Of a DNA stretch of 35,103 nt, positions 26,206 through 32,392 are shown piece by piece. The DNA is from an uncultured Clostridia bacterium (GTDB lineage Bacteria; Bacillota; Clostridia; Oscillospirales; Acutalibacteraceae). Position 1 is the first letter of the stretch. Every line of letters begins with the position of its first letter. A program made the position numbers and the translations under genes. Below the pieces are notes generated by a model. It had not been told where the DNA came from. It searched no databases and saw only the letters and a list, made by a program, of their open reading frames with translations. Location: positions 1 through 35,103 of the forward strand of contig CALWIP010000043.1 of NCBI GenBank assembly GCA_944380775.1. The letters are read 5' to 3'.

Positions 26206-26607
26206 TCATTCTTTTGATGGGAATTGCGAAACTGCCAAACAAGCCAGGCCGGCCCCCAGCATGCTGAGCGCTTCTACCGTCTCAATGGCCTTGAGCAAAG
26301 ACAAGACCACCACTGCGACCCCCATTGCCAGCGCCACGCTTTTCAGCACAAGATTAACGGTTTCAGAGACCTTGTGCCCTTCCTCGTGTTCTTTCACAGC
26401 GGCCTTCCCCTGCATCAGCTCGTCAACCGAGACCTCAAGAATCCCGGCGAGTTTTGGGATCGAGCTGACATCCGGGAAGGAAAGGTCTCGTTCCCATTTG
26501 GAAACCGCTTTATCCGTGACGCCCATTTTCTCCGCGAGCTCCAGCTGTGTCATTCCCTTCTCTTTGCGCAACGCTGCGACCATTGCTCCAAACGTCTGCT
26601 TTTTCAT
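26206..26607 (-). CDS. XRE-family HTH regulator with membrane-associated C-terminus
   Basis: A 133-aa protein. Residues about 5-62 are a Cro/C1-type helix-turn-helix (MTQLELAEKMGVTDKAVSKWERDLSFPD). The C-terminal part has two hydrophobic stretches (about 88-105 and 112-128), so it may be membrane-tethered. The ATG at 26607 follows a GGGGGAA site; the frame remains open to 26667 without a better start. It has its own promoter with palindromic repeats around the -35, which suggests autoregulation. Targets are unknown; the divergent 47-aa peptide gene lies across the shared intergenic region. Confidence 0.85.
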   Translation of the reverse strand: MKKQTFGAMVAALRKEKGMTQLELAEKMGVTDKAVSKWERDLSFPDVSSIPKLAGILEVSVDELMQGKAAVKEHEEGHKVSETVNLVLKSVALAMGVAVVVLSLLKAIETVEALSMLGAGLACLAVSQFPSKE

Positions 26608-26638
26608 GTGTTCGTTCCCCCTTTGATTGGATGCCCCC

Positions 26639-26667
26639 ATTCTACCATCCTCCCCTTTCTTTCTCAA
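26639..26667 (-). promoter_or_regulatory. Promoter of the HTH regulator gene
   Basis: TTGAGA (26667-26662), 17-base spacer, TAGAAT (26644-26639), 32 bases before the start codon. Confidence 0.65.
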
Positions 26668-26702
26668 CCGACCGGTGGTTTCGTTCGGTCGACCGGCAGT
26701 TT
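26666..26702. promoter_or_regulatory. Operator-like repeats at the HTH promoter
   Basis: Two copies of a 13-base element, CGACCGGTGGTTT (26669-26681) and CGACCGGCAGTTT (26690-26702), are spaced exactly 21 bases apart. They overlap a near-palindrome AACCGACCGGTGGTT (26666-26680) and a perfect palindrome CGGTCGACCG (26686-26695). They adjoin and overlap the -35 box of the HTH gene. Confidence 0.55.
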
Positions 26703-26807
26703 CCCTCCGGTTCCGCCCGTTTTTTTCGCTGATTCCCCCCGCCGGAGAGCCGGTTCAACCGTTTCGGGGGGCTTGCATGGCCTTTCCCATTTGCAGGGCG
26801 TGCCGCC

Positions 26808-26838
26808 TGCATATTCCTTTTGAGCGCAGCGCATACTA
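26808..26838 (+). promoter_or_regulatory. Forespore sigma-G/sigma-F-type promoter
   Basis: TGCATA (26808-26813), 18-base spacer, CATACTA (26832-26838). This matches the sigma-G pattern (GHATR, 17-18 bases, CATNHTA) and lies 22 bases before the start of the 47-aa peptide gene, with AAAGGGGGTG between. No vegetative promoter is visible there. Confidence 0.65.
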
Positions 26839-26860
26839 GGGTTACAAAGGGGGTGAAACC

Positions 26861-27004
26861 ATGAACACAAAGAATTATGACCCGAGCAACAAAGCGCAGA
26901 ACGCAACGCAGCAGTCCGGCAGCAACAAAAAGAACCCTACCCAGAAGAAAAACGGTAGCGCGCAGGACAAAACGTCCGGCAGCTACTCCGACTGTAACCC
27001 GTAA
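26861..27004 (+). CDS. 47-aa Asn/Gln/Lys/Ser-rich peptide, probable small spore protein
   Basis: A very hydrophilic 47-residue peptide beginning MNTKNYDPSNKAQNATQQSG, with Asn, Gln, Lys, Ser and Thr making up most of it, no hydrophobic core and one Cys near the C-terminus. Composition recalls gamma-type small acid-soluble spore proteins and other forespore storage peptides, though I see no repeat or known protease site. Strong ribosome binding site GGGGGTG five bases before the ATG, a sigma-G-like promoter upstream and a strong terminator downstream. Forespore expression is inferred from that promoter. Confidence 0.7.
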   Translation: MNTKNYDPSNKAQNATQQSGSNKKNPTQKKNGSAQDKTSGSYSDCNP

Positions 27005-27021
27005 CCGCCTTTTTCTTCACA

Positions 27022-27059
27022 AAAAGCAGCCTGCCTGGTCCAACCAGGCGGCTGCTTTT
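27022..27059. terminator. Bidirectional terminator between the spore-type peptide gene and yitT
   Basis: A long stem AAAAGCAGCC(T)GCCTGG / CCAGGCGGCTGCTTTT with one bulged base and a 5-base loop, A/T runs on both sides. It sits between convergent stops at 27004 and 27068. Confidence 0.88.
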
Positions 27060-27067
27060 CCTTTGCC

Positions 27068-27988
27068 TTACGGCTGTTTCTTTCTGCGGAACAAAAGCTC
27101 GCCCAACGTCTTTTCCTTTGGCTGAAATTCCCCAAAGCCTTCGCCGCCAATCTCTCCAGCGTCCCCAACAATGAAGAATGCGTTGGGATCCAGCTCATGG
27201 ATGACATCTTTGACGCCCTGCACTTGCTCACGGCGCACCGCGCTGAGCACCACGGCGTTCTCTTTCCCACTGTAAGCGCCCTTCGCTTTGAGCAGCGTTA
27301 CACCGCGGTCCATTGCCAGAATGGCATTGGCAATCTCCTGGCTTTTCTCCGACATAATGAACAAGAGCTTGCCGTTCCCAATGCTCGTACCATAGAGGAT
27401 CGTGTCCACCACACGGGAGCAAGAGAAGATGGCTAAGAATGCATAAAGCGCGCTCTCCAGGCTCTGGAACGCGACAGCGGAGATGATGACGATCGTCGCA
27501 TCCACGCCGAGTAAAATTTTGCCCATCGATAGGTGCGGATGCTTACGCAGCAGGAGCTGCGCGATGGTGTCGCTGCCGCCAGTCGTCGCGCCGCGCATAA
27601 AGATGAGAGAAAGCCCCATGCCCTGGATGACGCCGCCAAACAAGCCGGCCAAAATAGGATCCCCTTCATAGGCGGGAAGGAAGGGAGACAAAACGTCAAT
27701 CCCCGCCGAGAGGACGACCGTCGCCACCACGGTCTTAAGCACGGTGTGGTACCCTAGGCCGATGACCGCCCAAATAAAAATGGGGACGTTCAGCAAGAAT
27801 GTCAGCACGCCGATCGGGATGTGGAACAGATAATTCCCCACCGTCGCAAGACCAGTTATCCCGCCGGGGGCAATTTGGTTCGGCGCAGTAAAGGTATTGA
27901 TCGCCACTGCGTAAATCGCACTGCCCAGCACATAGAAAAAGATATCGATGCACCACTCAAGTCCCTTGTTTTTGCTGTGTCCCAACAT
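27068..27988 (-). CDS. YitT family membrane protein
   Basis: A 306-aa protein with five to six N-terminal membrane helices of the DUF161/YitT type (INTFTAPNQIAPGGITGLATVGNYLF; MRGATTGGSDTIAQLL) and a soluble C-terminal DUF2179 domain (from about residue 215, KLLFIMSEKSQEIANAIL to about 285). The family is widespread in Firmicutes and its transport or signalling role is not established. The ATG at 27988 has AGGAG 7 bases upstream and lies 32 bases inside the end of mrnC, so the pair is translated together. Confidence 0.9.
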   Translation of the reverse strand: MLGHSKNKGLEWCIDIFFYVLGSAIYAVAINTFTAPNQIAPGGITGLATVGNYLFHIPIGVLTFLLNVPIFIWAVIGLGYHTVLKTVVATVVLSAGIDVLSPFLPAYEGDPILAGLFGGVIQGMGLSLIFMRGATTGGSDTIAQLLLRKHPHLSMGKILLGVDATIVIISAVAFQSLESALYAFLAIFSCSRVVDTILYGTSIGNGKLLFIMSEKSQEIANAILAMDRGVTLLKAKGAYSGKENAVVLSAVRREQVQGVKDVIHELDPNAFFIVGDAGEIGGEGFGEFQPKEKTLGELLFRRKKQP

Positions 27989-28427
27989 GTGCCTTCTCCT
28001 CTCCGTTCGTGTTTTCCCCTGTTTCCTCTTCCTGCCCGCCCCCGCGTCCTTCTGTCAGGCGGAACAATTCGCGGAGCCGGTCCTGTTTCCCCTGCAAATA
28101 AAGATAGCCAAAGAGGGCTTCCAAGCCGGTCGCGGCGTGGTAATCCGCCGGGTCCGAATGCCGGGGAAGGTGGTTGGTGTGCGCATTCCGCCCACGCCGG
28201 AAAATCTCCGCCTCTTCTTCCGAAAGGTACGGCGCAATCTGCACGGCCGCGGCGGCCTGCGCCCGGCAATTTACCTGCCGCACCGCCTGCCGGTGCAGCT
28301 GTTTTGCGGGTGCGTTTGCCCGGCGCACAATCTGCTCGCGCGCCATCAGATCGAAAACGGCGTCCCCCAAAAAAGCCAGCGTCAACGGGCTAAGCAGTTT
28401 GGGGTCCCCCGCATTCCCCTGTGTCAA
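27957..28427 (-). CDS. mrnC: Mini-ribonuclease III (23S rRNA maturase)
   Basis: A 156-aa RNase III-like catalytic domain without a dsRNA-binding domain; it trims 23S rRNA precursors in Firmicutes. Signatures: LAFLGDAVFDLMARE (residues about 17-31, the RNase III signature with catalytic Asp), RRGRNAHTNHLPRHS, and YHAATGLEALFGYLYLQG with the second metal-binding Glu. The start is TTG at 28427 after AGGGGGCG, 12 bases past the obg stop. The C-terminal 25 residues are a low-complexity Glu/Gly/Gln tail overlapping yitT. In many relatives the gene lies beside cysS; here it follows obg. Confidence 0.9.
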   Translation of the reverse strand: MTQGNAGDPKLLSPLTLAFLGDAVFDLMAREQIVRRANAPAKQLHRQAVRQVNCRAQAAAAVQIAPYLSEEEAEIFRRGRNAHTNHLPRHSDPADYHAATGLEALFGYLYLQGKQDRLRELFRLTEGRGGGQEEETGENTNGEEKAHVGTQQKQGT

Positions 28428-28439
28428 CAGAACGCCCCC

Positions 28440-29711
28440 TTACTCCACAAAATCGAATTCCAAGCCGTAGAGCTCCACGGTGTCGCCCTCCTGGACGCCG
28501 GCTTCCCGCAGCGCGTCGATGACGCCGGTGCGCAGCAGGAGCCGTTGGAAATATTGCAGCGATTCATAATCGTCAAAATTCACGGAATCCACCACGGGAA
28601 CCAGCCATTTCCCTTCGACGTGGTAGACGCCGTCCGCTTCCCGCACCGTAACTTCATGGCGCTCGCCCGCCTCCGGGACGGGCTCCGGCAGCGGCTCCGC
28701 CTCGTAGCGGCGCACCGGCGGCAGTTGGCTGAGCATCCCTGCCACGCGTTGGAGCAGCGGGTCCACACCGTAGCGGATGGCCGCCATGATGGGGAAAAAT
28801 TCATAACCTTGCTCTTCCACAAACGCACGGAAGGATTCGATCTGTTCTTCCGACGCCAAATCGCATTTATTCCCGGCCACAAGCATCGGGCGTTCCGCCA
28901 ACTCCGGGTCAAACCGGTGCAATTCACGCAGGATCACACGGAAATCCTCCTGTGGGTCGCGCCCTTCGCTGCCCGAAACGTCCACCAAATGGATGAGCAT
29001 CCGGCAGCGCTGCACATGGCGCAGGAATTGGTGCCCCAACCCGACGCCCTCGCCCGCCCCTTCAATCAGGCCGGGAATGTCCGCCATGACGAATGAATTG
29101 CCCTCGCCCAACGAAACGACGCCGAGCACCGGCGTGATGGTGGTGAAGGGATAGTTCGCAATTTCCGGCTTCGCTTCGCTGACGACGGAAATCAAAGTCG
29201 ATTTGCCAACATTTGGGAAACCGACCAGGCCGACGTCCGCCAGCAGCTTGAGCTCCAGTTTCAGGTCCCACTGCTCGCCCGGCAGGCCAGGCTTTGCAAA
29301 GCGCGGCACCTGGCGGGTCGCCGTTGCAAAGTGGCTGTTCCCCCAGCCGCCGCGGCCGCCGTGGGCGATCACCTGCGGCTCATCAGTGGAAAGATCCGCC
29401 AGCAACCGGCCGGTCTCTGCATCGCGCACAAGCGTCCCACGCGGCACCTTTACCACCAGGTCCGCGCCATCTTTGCCATGGCAACGCTTGCCGCGGCCGT
29501 TTTCCCCGTTTGGGGCGGTGTATTTCCGCTTGTAGCGGAAGTCAGCAAGCGTAGACCGGTTGTCGTCCACCTGGAACACAACGTTCCCGCCGCGGCCGCC
29601 ATCGCCGCCGTCCGGCCCGCCCGCCGCAACATATTTTTCCCGGCGGAACGCCACTGCGCCGCTGCCACCGTCGCCCGCTTTGACGCTGATTTTCGCTTGA
29701 TCGACAAACAT
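28440..29711 (-). CDS. obg: Ribosome-associated GTPase Obg
   Basis: A 423-aa GTPase involved in 50S assembly and stress signalling. The glycine-rich OBG fold (residues 1-158, with KAGDGGSGAVAFRREKY and GGPDGGDGGRGG) is followed by the G domain: G1 GFPNVGKS at 164-171, G3 DIPGLIEGA, G4 NKCD, then a C-terminal OCT domain (about 345-423). The ATG at 29711 has AGGAGG 8 bases upstream. It comes after the rplU-prp-rpmA terminator in the usual Firmicute order L21-Prp-L27-Obg. Confidence 0.97.
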   Translation of the reverse strand: MFVDQAKISVKAGDGGSGAVAFRREKYVAAGGPDGGDGGRGGNVVFQVDDNRSTLADFRYKRKYTAPNGENGRGKRCHGKDGADLVVKVPRGTLVRDAETGRLLADLSTDEPQVIAHGGRGGWGNSHFATATRQVPRFAKPGLPGEQWDLKLELKLLADVGLVGFPNVGKSTLISVVSEAKPEIANYPFTTITPVLGVVSLGEGNSFVMADIPGLIEGAGEGVGLGHQFLRHVQRCRMLIHLVDVSGSEGRDPQEDFRVILRELHRFDPELAERPMLVAGNKCDLASEEQIESFRAFVEEQGYEFFPIMAAIRYGVDPLLQRVAGMLSQLPPVRRYEAEPLPEPVPEAGERHEVTVREADGVYHVEGKWLVPVVDSVNFDDYESLQYFQRLLLRTGVIDALREAGVQEGDTVELYGLEFDFVE

Positions 29712-29765
29712 CGGGGAGCCCTCCTTTCCGCGTCCTTCTGTAAAATAGCTCTTGGAAAAACGCCC

Positions 29766-29799
29766 AAAAAAATCCCGGGCGTTTCTTTCCCGGGATTTT
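29766..29799 (-). terminator. Terminator after rpmA
   Basis: An 11-bp perfect stem AAAATCCCGGG/CCCGGGATTTT (29769-29779 with 29789-29799), 9-base loop, followed on the minus strand by a seven-T run. It separates the ribosomal protein operon from obg. Confidence 0.9.
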
Positions 29800-29811
29800 G
29801 TCGGCGAAACC

Positions 29812-30096
29812 TTATTGTTCTACGGCGTACACACTGACGCGCTTGCGGTCGCGTCCCAGGCGCTCAAACTTGACCTTGCCGTTCACCAAAGCAAACAGCG
29901 TATCGTCGGAACCGATCCCGACATTCGTGCCGGGATGGATGTGCGTGCCGCGCTGCTTCACCAGGATGTTGCCCGCAAGGACAAACTGGCCGTCGGCGCG
30001 CTTGACGCCCAGGCGTTTGGACTCGGAATCACGGCCGTTCTTCGTGGAGCCCATTCCTTTTTTATGAGCAAACAACTGAAGATTGATTTTCAGCAT
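29812..30096 (-). CDS. rpmA: 50S ribosomal protein L27 with Prp-cleaved N-terminus
   Basis: A 94-aa protein of the 50S subunit near the peptidyl transferase centre. It begins [14 protein letters not shown]: the first nine residues are the Firmicute N-terminal extension that Prp removes between Phe and Ala, exposing AHKKG for function. The rest is canonical ([34 protein letters not shown]). The ATG at 30096 has GGAGG 7 bases upstream and sits two bases after the prp stop. Confidence 0.97.
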   Translation of the reverse strand: MLKINLQLFAHKKGMGSTKNGRDSESKRLGVKRADGQFVLAGNILVKQRGTHIHPGTNVGIGSDDTLFALVNGKVKFERLGRDRKRVSVYAVEQ

Positions 30097-30098
30097 TT

Positions 30099-30419
30099 TT
30101 ATACCTCCATCATATTCACCCGGATCGACCGGGGGTATTGTTCTTCCAGCCCCTGCATGTGGAGCCGGAATCCCGCGAATAGATCGCGGCATGCTCTGGC
30201 GTGCCCCTCGCTCACCCGCAGGGACATCGTCCCCTCGTCCACCGTGAGCTCTGCCGGAAGGTGCAATACATCGGTTACCGTGTTGGCAACCAAGAAAGCC
30301 GCCGAAGAAACCGCCGCGCAGACGAGGTCTTCCCCTGCCGGAGCAGTGCCCGCATGCCCTTCCATACGGAACCCGAGGATCTCGCCCGCTGGAGCAACCA
30401 GAAAATCTGTATGGATCAT
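30099..30419 (-). CDS. prp: Ribosomal-processing cysteine protease Prp
   Basis: A 106-aa protease that cleaves the L27 N-terminal extension. The catalytic pair is visible: His in GHAGTA (about residue 22) and Cys in [11 protein letters not shown] (about residue 34), in the family arrangement GHA-x(n)-D-x-V-C-A-A-V-S. The ATG at 30419 immediately follows the rplU stop, and the gene ends two bases before rpmA, as usual for rplU-prp-rpmA. Confidence 0.94.
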   Translation of the reverse strand: MIHTDFLVAPAGEILGFRMEGHAGTAPAGEDLVCAAVSSAAFLVANTVTDVLHLPAELTVDEGTMSLRVSEGHARACRDLFAGFRLHMQGLEEQYPRSIRVNMMEV

Positions 30420-30728
30420 TTACGCGTTGACCGCTTCAATCTGCACCTTCGTGTACGGCTGGCGATGGCCAAGCTTGCGCTTTTCGCCTTTCTTCGGCTT
30501 GTAGGTGAAAACCGTGATCTTCTTCGCCTTGCCGTTCTTAATCACCTTGCCGGTGACCGTTGCGCCCTCCACATAGGGGTTGCCCAGCTTGAGGCCGTCT
30601 TCGCCGCCCAGGGCTACCACCTGGAAGGTGACTGTGCTGTTTTCTTCCGCGGCCAGCTTCTCGACATAAATGACGTCGCCGTACTGTACTTTGTACTGCT
30701 TGCCGCCGGTTTCGATAATCGCGTACAT
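30420..30728 (-). CDS. rplU: 50S ribosomal protein L21
   Basis: A 102-aa 50S protein starting [25 protein letters not shown] and ending with the conserved [19 protein letters not shown]. The ATG at 30728 has an AGGCAGGAA site; an in-frame ATG at 30782 lies in the leader hairpin and would add 18 foreign residues. First gene of rplU-prp-rpmA, behind a strong promoter and structured leader. Confidence 0.97.
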   Translation of the reverse strand: MYAIIETGGKQYKVQYGDVIYVEKLAAEENSTVTFQVVALGGEDGLKLGNPYVEGATVTGKVIKNGKAKKITVFTYKPKKGEKRKLGHRQPYTKVQIEAVNA

Positions 30729-30754
30729 GGAAATTCCTGCCTTTTCTTTGAACT

Positions 30755-30801
30755 CGCTATTCGTAGGCGGGCAGACCGCCACTTTTAGCCTACAATAAGC
30801 G
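30755..30801 (-). promoter_or_regulatory. Structured 5' leader of rplU (L21 leader candidate)
   Basis: Arms 30801-30788 and 30768-30755 pair as a 4-bp stem, a 2x2 internal loop and an 8-bp stem (one G-U), enclosing a smaller hairpin. An alternative pairing GTGGCGG/CCGCCTAC uses the same 3' arm, so two exclusive folds exist. L21 leaders in Firmicutes are known autoregulatory elements; I match this by position and structure only. Confidence 0.5.
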
Positions 30802-30809
30802 GCTTACCC

Positions 30810-30838
30810 AGTATAGCATTCCCGGGTAGAATTGTCAA
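30810..30838 (-). promoter_or_regulatory. Promoter of rplU-prp-rpmA
   Basis: TTGACA (30838-30833), 17-base spacer, TATACT (30815-30810). It places the transcript start at the base of the leader hairpin. Confidence 0.85.
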
Positions 30839-30887
30839 GACCGCGCAGCGAAAAATCCGCCGCGCCAAGACGGCTTACAGCCGGGGT

Positions 30888-31295
30888 TCAAGCGGCCGTG
30901 GATGTCTCCGGCGTAGAAGAGGCCAGCGAATCCTCCGGCTGGAAATAATCCTGGTGGATGTAGCCCTCCTGGTCCTGGTAAGCAATCTTGACCCAAACGC
31001 CTTCCACACCTTGCTCCAAAATCTCAAAGCGCTGCGCGGGAAGCGCCATTCCGATGACCTCGCCATCCATCGAAGGAGCGGAACGGACATTCGCGTAGCT
31101 CCCGTCCACCACATTGACCACCACGCCCATCAACGGGGCGGGTTCCGGCTCAGGGACAGAGCTTTCCGGCTCCGGCAGGGAGACCACCTGCGAGGGCTCA
31201 GAGGTAACTTCCGGTTCTTCTTCCTTTTTACTGCAACCAGTGAACAGCAGGCTCGCCGCAAGCAGCAGCGCCAGCATTTTTGACGTCCGTTTCAT
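30888..31295 (-). CDS. SH3-domain lipoprotein
   Basis: A 135-aa secreted lipoprotein: basic N-terminus, hydrophobic signal core and lipobox LFTGC (Cys about residue 21), a Glu/Pro/Ser-rich linker (about 22-55), then a bacterial SH3 domain (about 56-115, VVDGSYANVRSAPSMDGEVIG ... GVWVKIAYQDQEGYIH) and a Thr/Ser-rich tail. SH3b domains commonly bind peptidoglycan, so a cell-wall-associated outer-membrane-face role is likely. The ATG at 31295 has GGAGG six bases upstream; the longer frame upstream is not supported. Divergent from the plus-strand orphan. Confidence 0.85.
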   Translation of the reverse strand: MKRTSKMLALLLAASLLFTGCSKKEEEPEVTSEPSQVVSLPEPESSVPEPEPAPLMGVVVNVVDGSYANVRSAPSMDGEVIGMALPAQRFEILEQGVEGVWVKIAYQDQEGYIHQDYFQPEDSLASSTPETSTAA

Positions 31296-31361
31296 GGTTC
31301 CCCTCCTTTTTTGGGCAACACCGCGCAAGTTTTCGCCTGAGGGCCGCGTGGTATTGGTTAT

Positions 31362-31391
31362 ATTATAGCATTTCCGCCGCTTTTTCTGCAA
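31362..31391 (-). promoter_or_regulatory. Promoter of the SH3 lipoprotein gene
   Basis: TTGCAG (31391-31386), 18-base spacer, TATAAT (31367-31362). Confidence 0.6.
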
Positions 31392-31457
31392 GGCCTTGGG
31401 AAGAGATTTTCCTCTTTTTGTGGTGAAAAGACCGTCCGCACACTTTTCCCCGCTCCC

Positions 31458-31465
31458 CATACAAT
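31458..31465 (+). promoter_or_regulatory. Sigma-E-like -10 box before the orphan gene
   Basis: CATACAAT is an exact match to the mother-cell sigma-E -10 consensus (CATACAHT), about 43 bases before the start codon. No good -35 (KMATATT) is seen 14-15 bases upstream, so the call is tentative. Confidence 0.35.
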
Positions 31466-31507
31466 GGTAATGACAGTAATGGGTACCGCCCGTTAGGAGG
31501 AATGTTT

Positions 31508-32323
31508 ATGGTGGAAGCCAATTACGAGCAATCCCATCCGGAGCAGGAAAGCGCCGGGTTCAAGGAAGCGGTTTGCATCGACGCGATGCGCATCTACGAC
31601 TCTTGCAGCGACAAAGACTGCCTGGAGGACCTGCGCGTCTATTTCACCCCGCAGGTGCAAGCACAGGTGGAAGACGCCGTCAGCGTGCGGCTGAAAAGCG
31701 TGGAAGTCCTGACCGTCTATCTGGACCTGGAACCGGTCCCGTTCCACAAAGGCTTTTACTCCATCGATATGACCTTTTTCTTCGACGTGGGAGTCGACCT
31801 CTACGACGCCCCGGCGTCCAGCCCCTCCAGTGTGAACGGCCTCTCGCTGTTCAGTAAAAAGGTCATTCTGTATGGCAGCGAAGGGAACGTCAAAATGTTC
31901 AGCTCGGATCACACAATGGACAACATAGAGGACCCCGCATACATCAACAAGGCCCTACCGAAGGCAACTTGCCAGGTGGCGGAACCGATTGGCCTTTCCG
32001 CCCGGCTGGGGGAAGCGCCGTGCCGCCTGTGCGAATGCTGCCACATCCCCGAGTGCATTTGCCGGCGGTATGGCGGCGAAATGGAAATGGAGGCCAAAAA
32101 CCGGATTGTTTACGTCACGATTGGCCTGTTCACGATTATCCAGATTGTGCGCAACGTGCAAATGCTGATCCCGGCCTACGACTTCTGCATCCCGGAAAAG
32201 GAATGCGTCACTTCTTCGGATAACCCGTGCGAGCTCTTCCGCCGCATTGAGTTCCCGACCGACGAATTCTTCCCGCCAAAAGTCAACGACTGCGGCTGCG
32301 AAGGCGGCTGCCTAAAAAAGTAA
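31508..32323 (+). CDS. Conserved-looking cysteine-rich protein of unknown function
   Basis: A 271-aa soluble protein that I cannot assign. The N-terminal part has CIDAMRIYDSCSDKDCLEDL, followed by a beta-rich region (VRLKSVEVLTVYLDL, FYSIDMTFFFDVGVDLY, LFSKKVILYGSEGNVKMFSSD). A cysteine cluster CRLCECCHIPECICRR lies near residue 180, and the protein ends DCGCEGGCLKK. No signal peptide or clear membrane helix. The start is ATG 31508, seven bases after AGGAGG; the ATG at 31502 is too close to the site. It stands alone on the plus strand with its own terminator and a sigma-E-like -10. A spore-coat or mother-cell role is a guess from that and from its cysteine content. Confidence 0.7.
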   Translation: MVEANYEQSHPEQESAGFKEAVCIDAMRIYDSCSDKDCLEDLRVYFTPQVQAQVEDAVSVRLKSVEVLTVYLDLEPVPFHKGFYSIDMTFFFDVGVDLYDAPASSPSSVNGLSLFSKKVILYGSEGNVKMFSSDHTMDNIEDPAYINKALPKATCQVAEPIGLSARLGEAPCRLCECCHIPECICRRYGGEMEMEAKNRIVYVTIGLFTIIQIVRNVQMLIPAYDFCIPEKECVTSSDNPCELFRRIEFPTDEFFPPKVNDCGCEGGCLKK

Positions 32324-32348
32324 CGCTCATTCCCGCCACATGTCAAAG

Positions 32349-32380
32349 CCGGCCGCAGGGGATTGCTTCCCCGCGGCCGG
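32349..32380. terminator. Bidirectional terminator between the orphan and pcrA
   Basis: Stem CCGGCCGC/GCGGCCGG (32349-32356 with 32373-32380) extended inside by GGGG/CCCC, in the 69-base gap between convergent stops. T-rich stretches on both sides are short. Confidence 0.75.
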
Positions 32381-32392
32381 TTCGTTTGCCGC

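Noticed and set aside
30888-31460. A longer N-terminus (190 aa) for the SH3 lipoprotein
   Set aside because: The extra 55 residues run through the promoter and leader. The start at 31295 has a strong ribosome binding site and gives a proper signal peptide.
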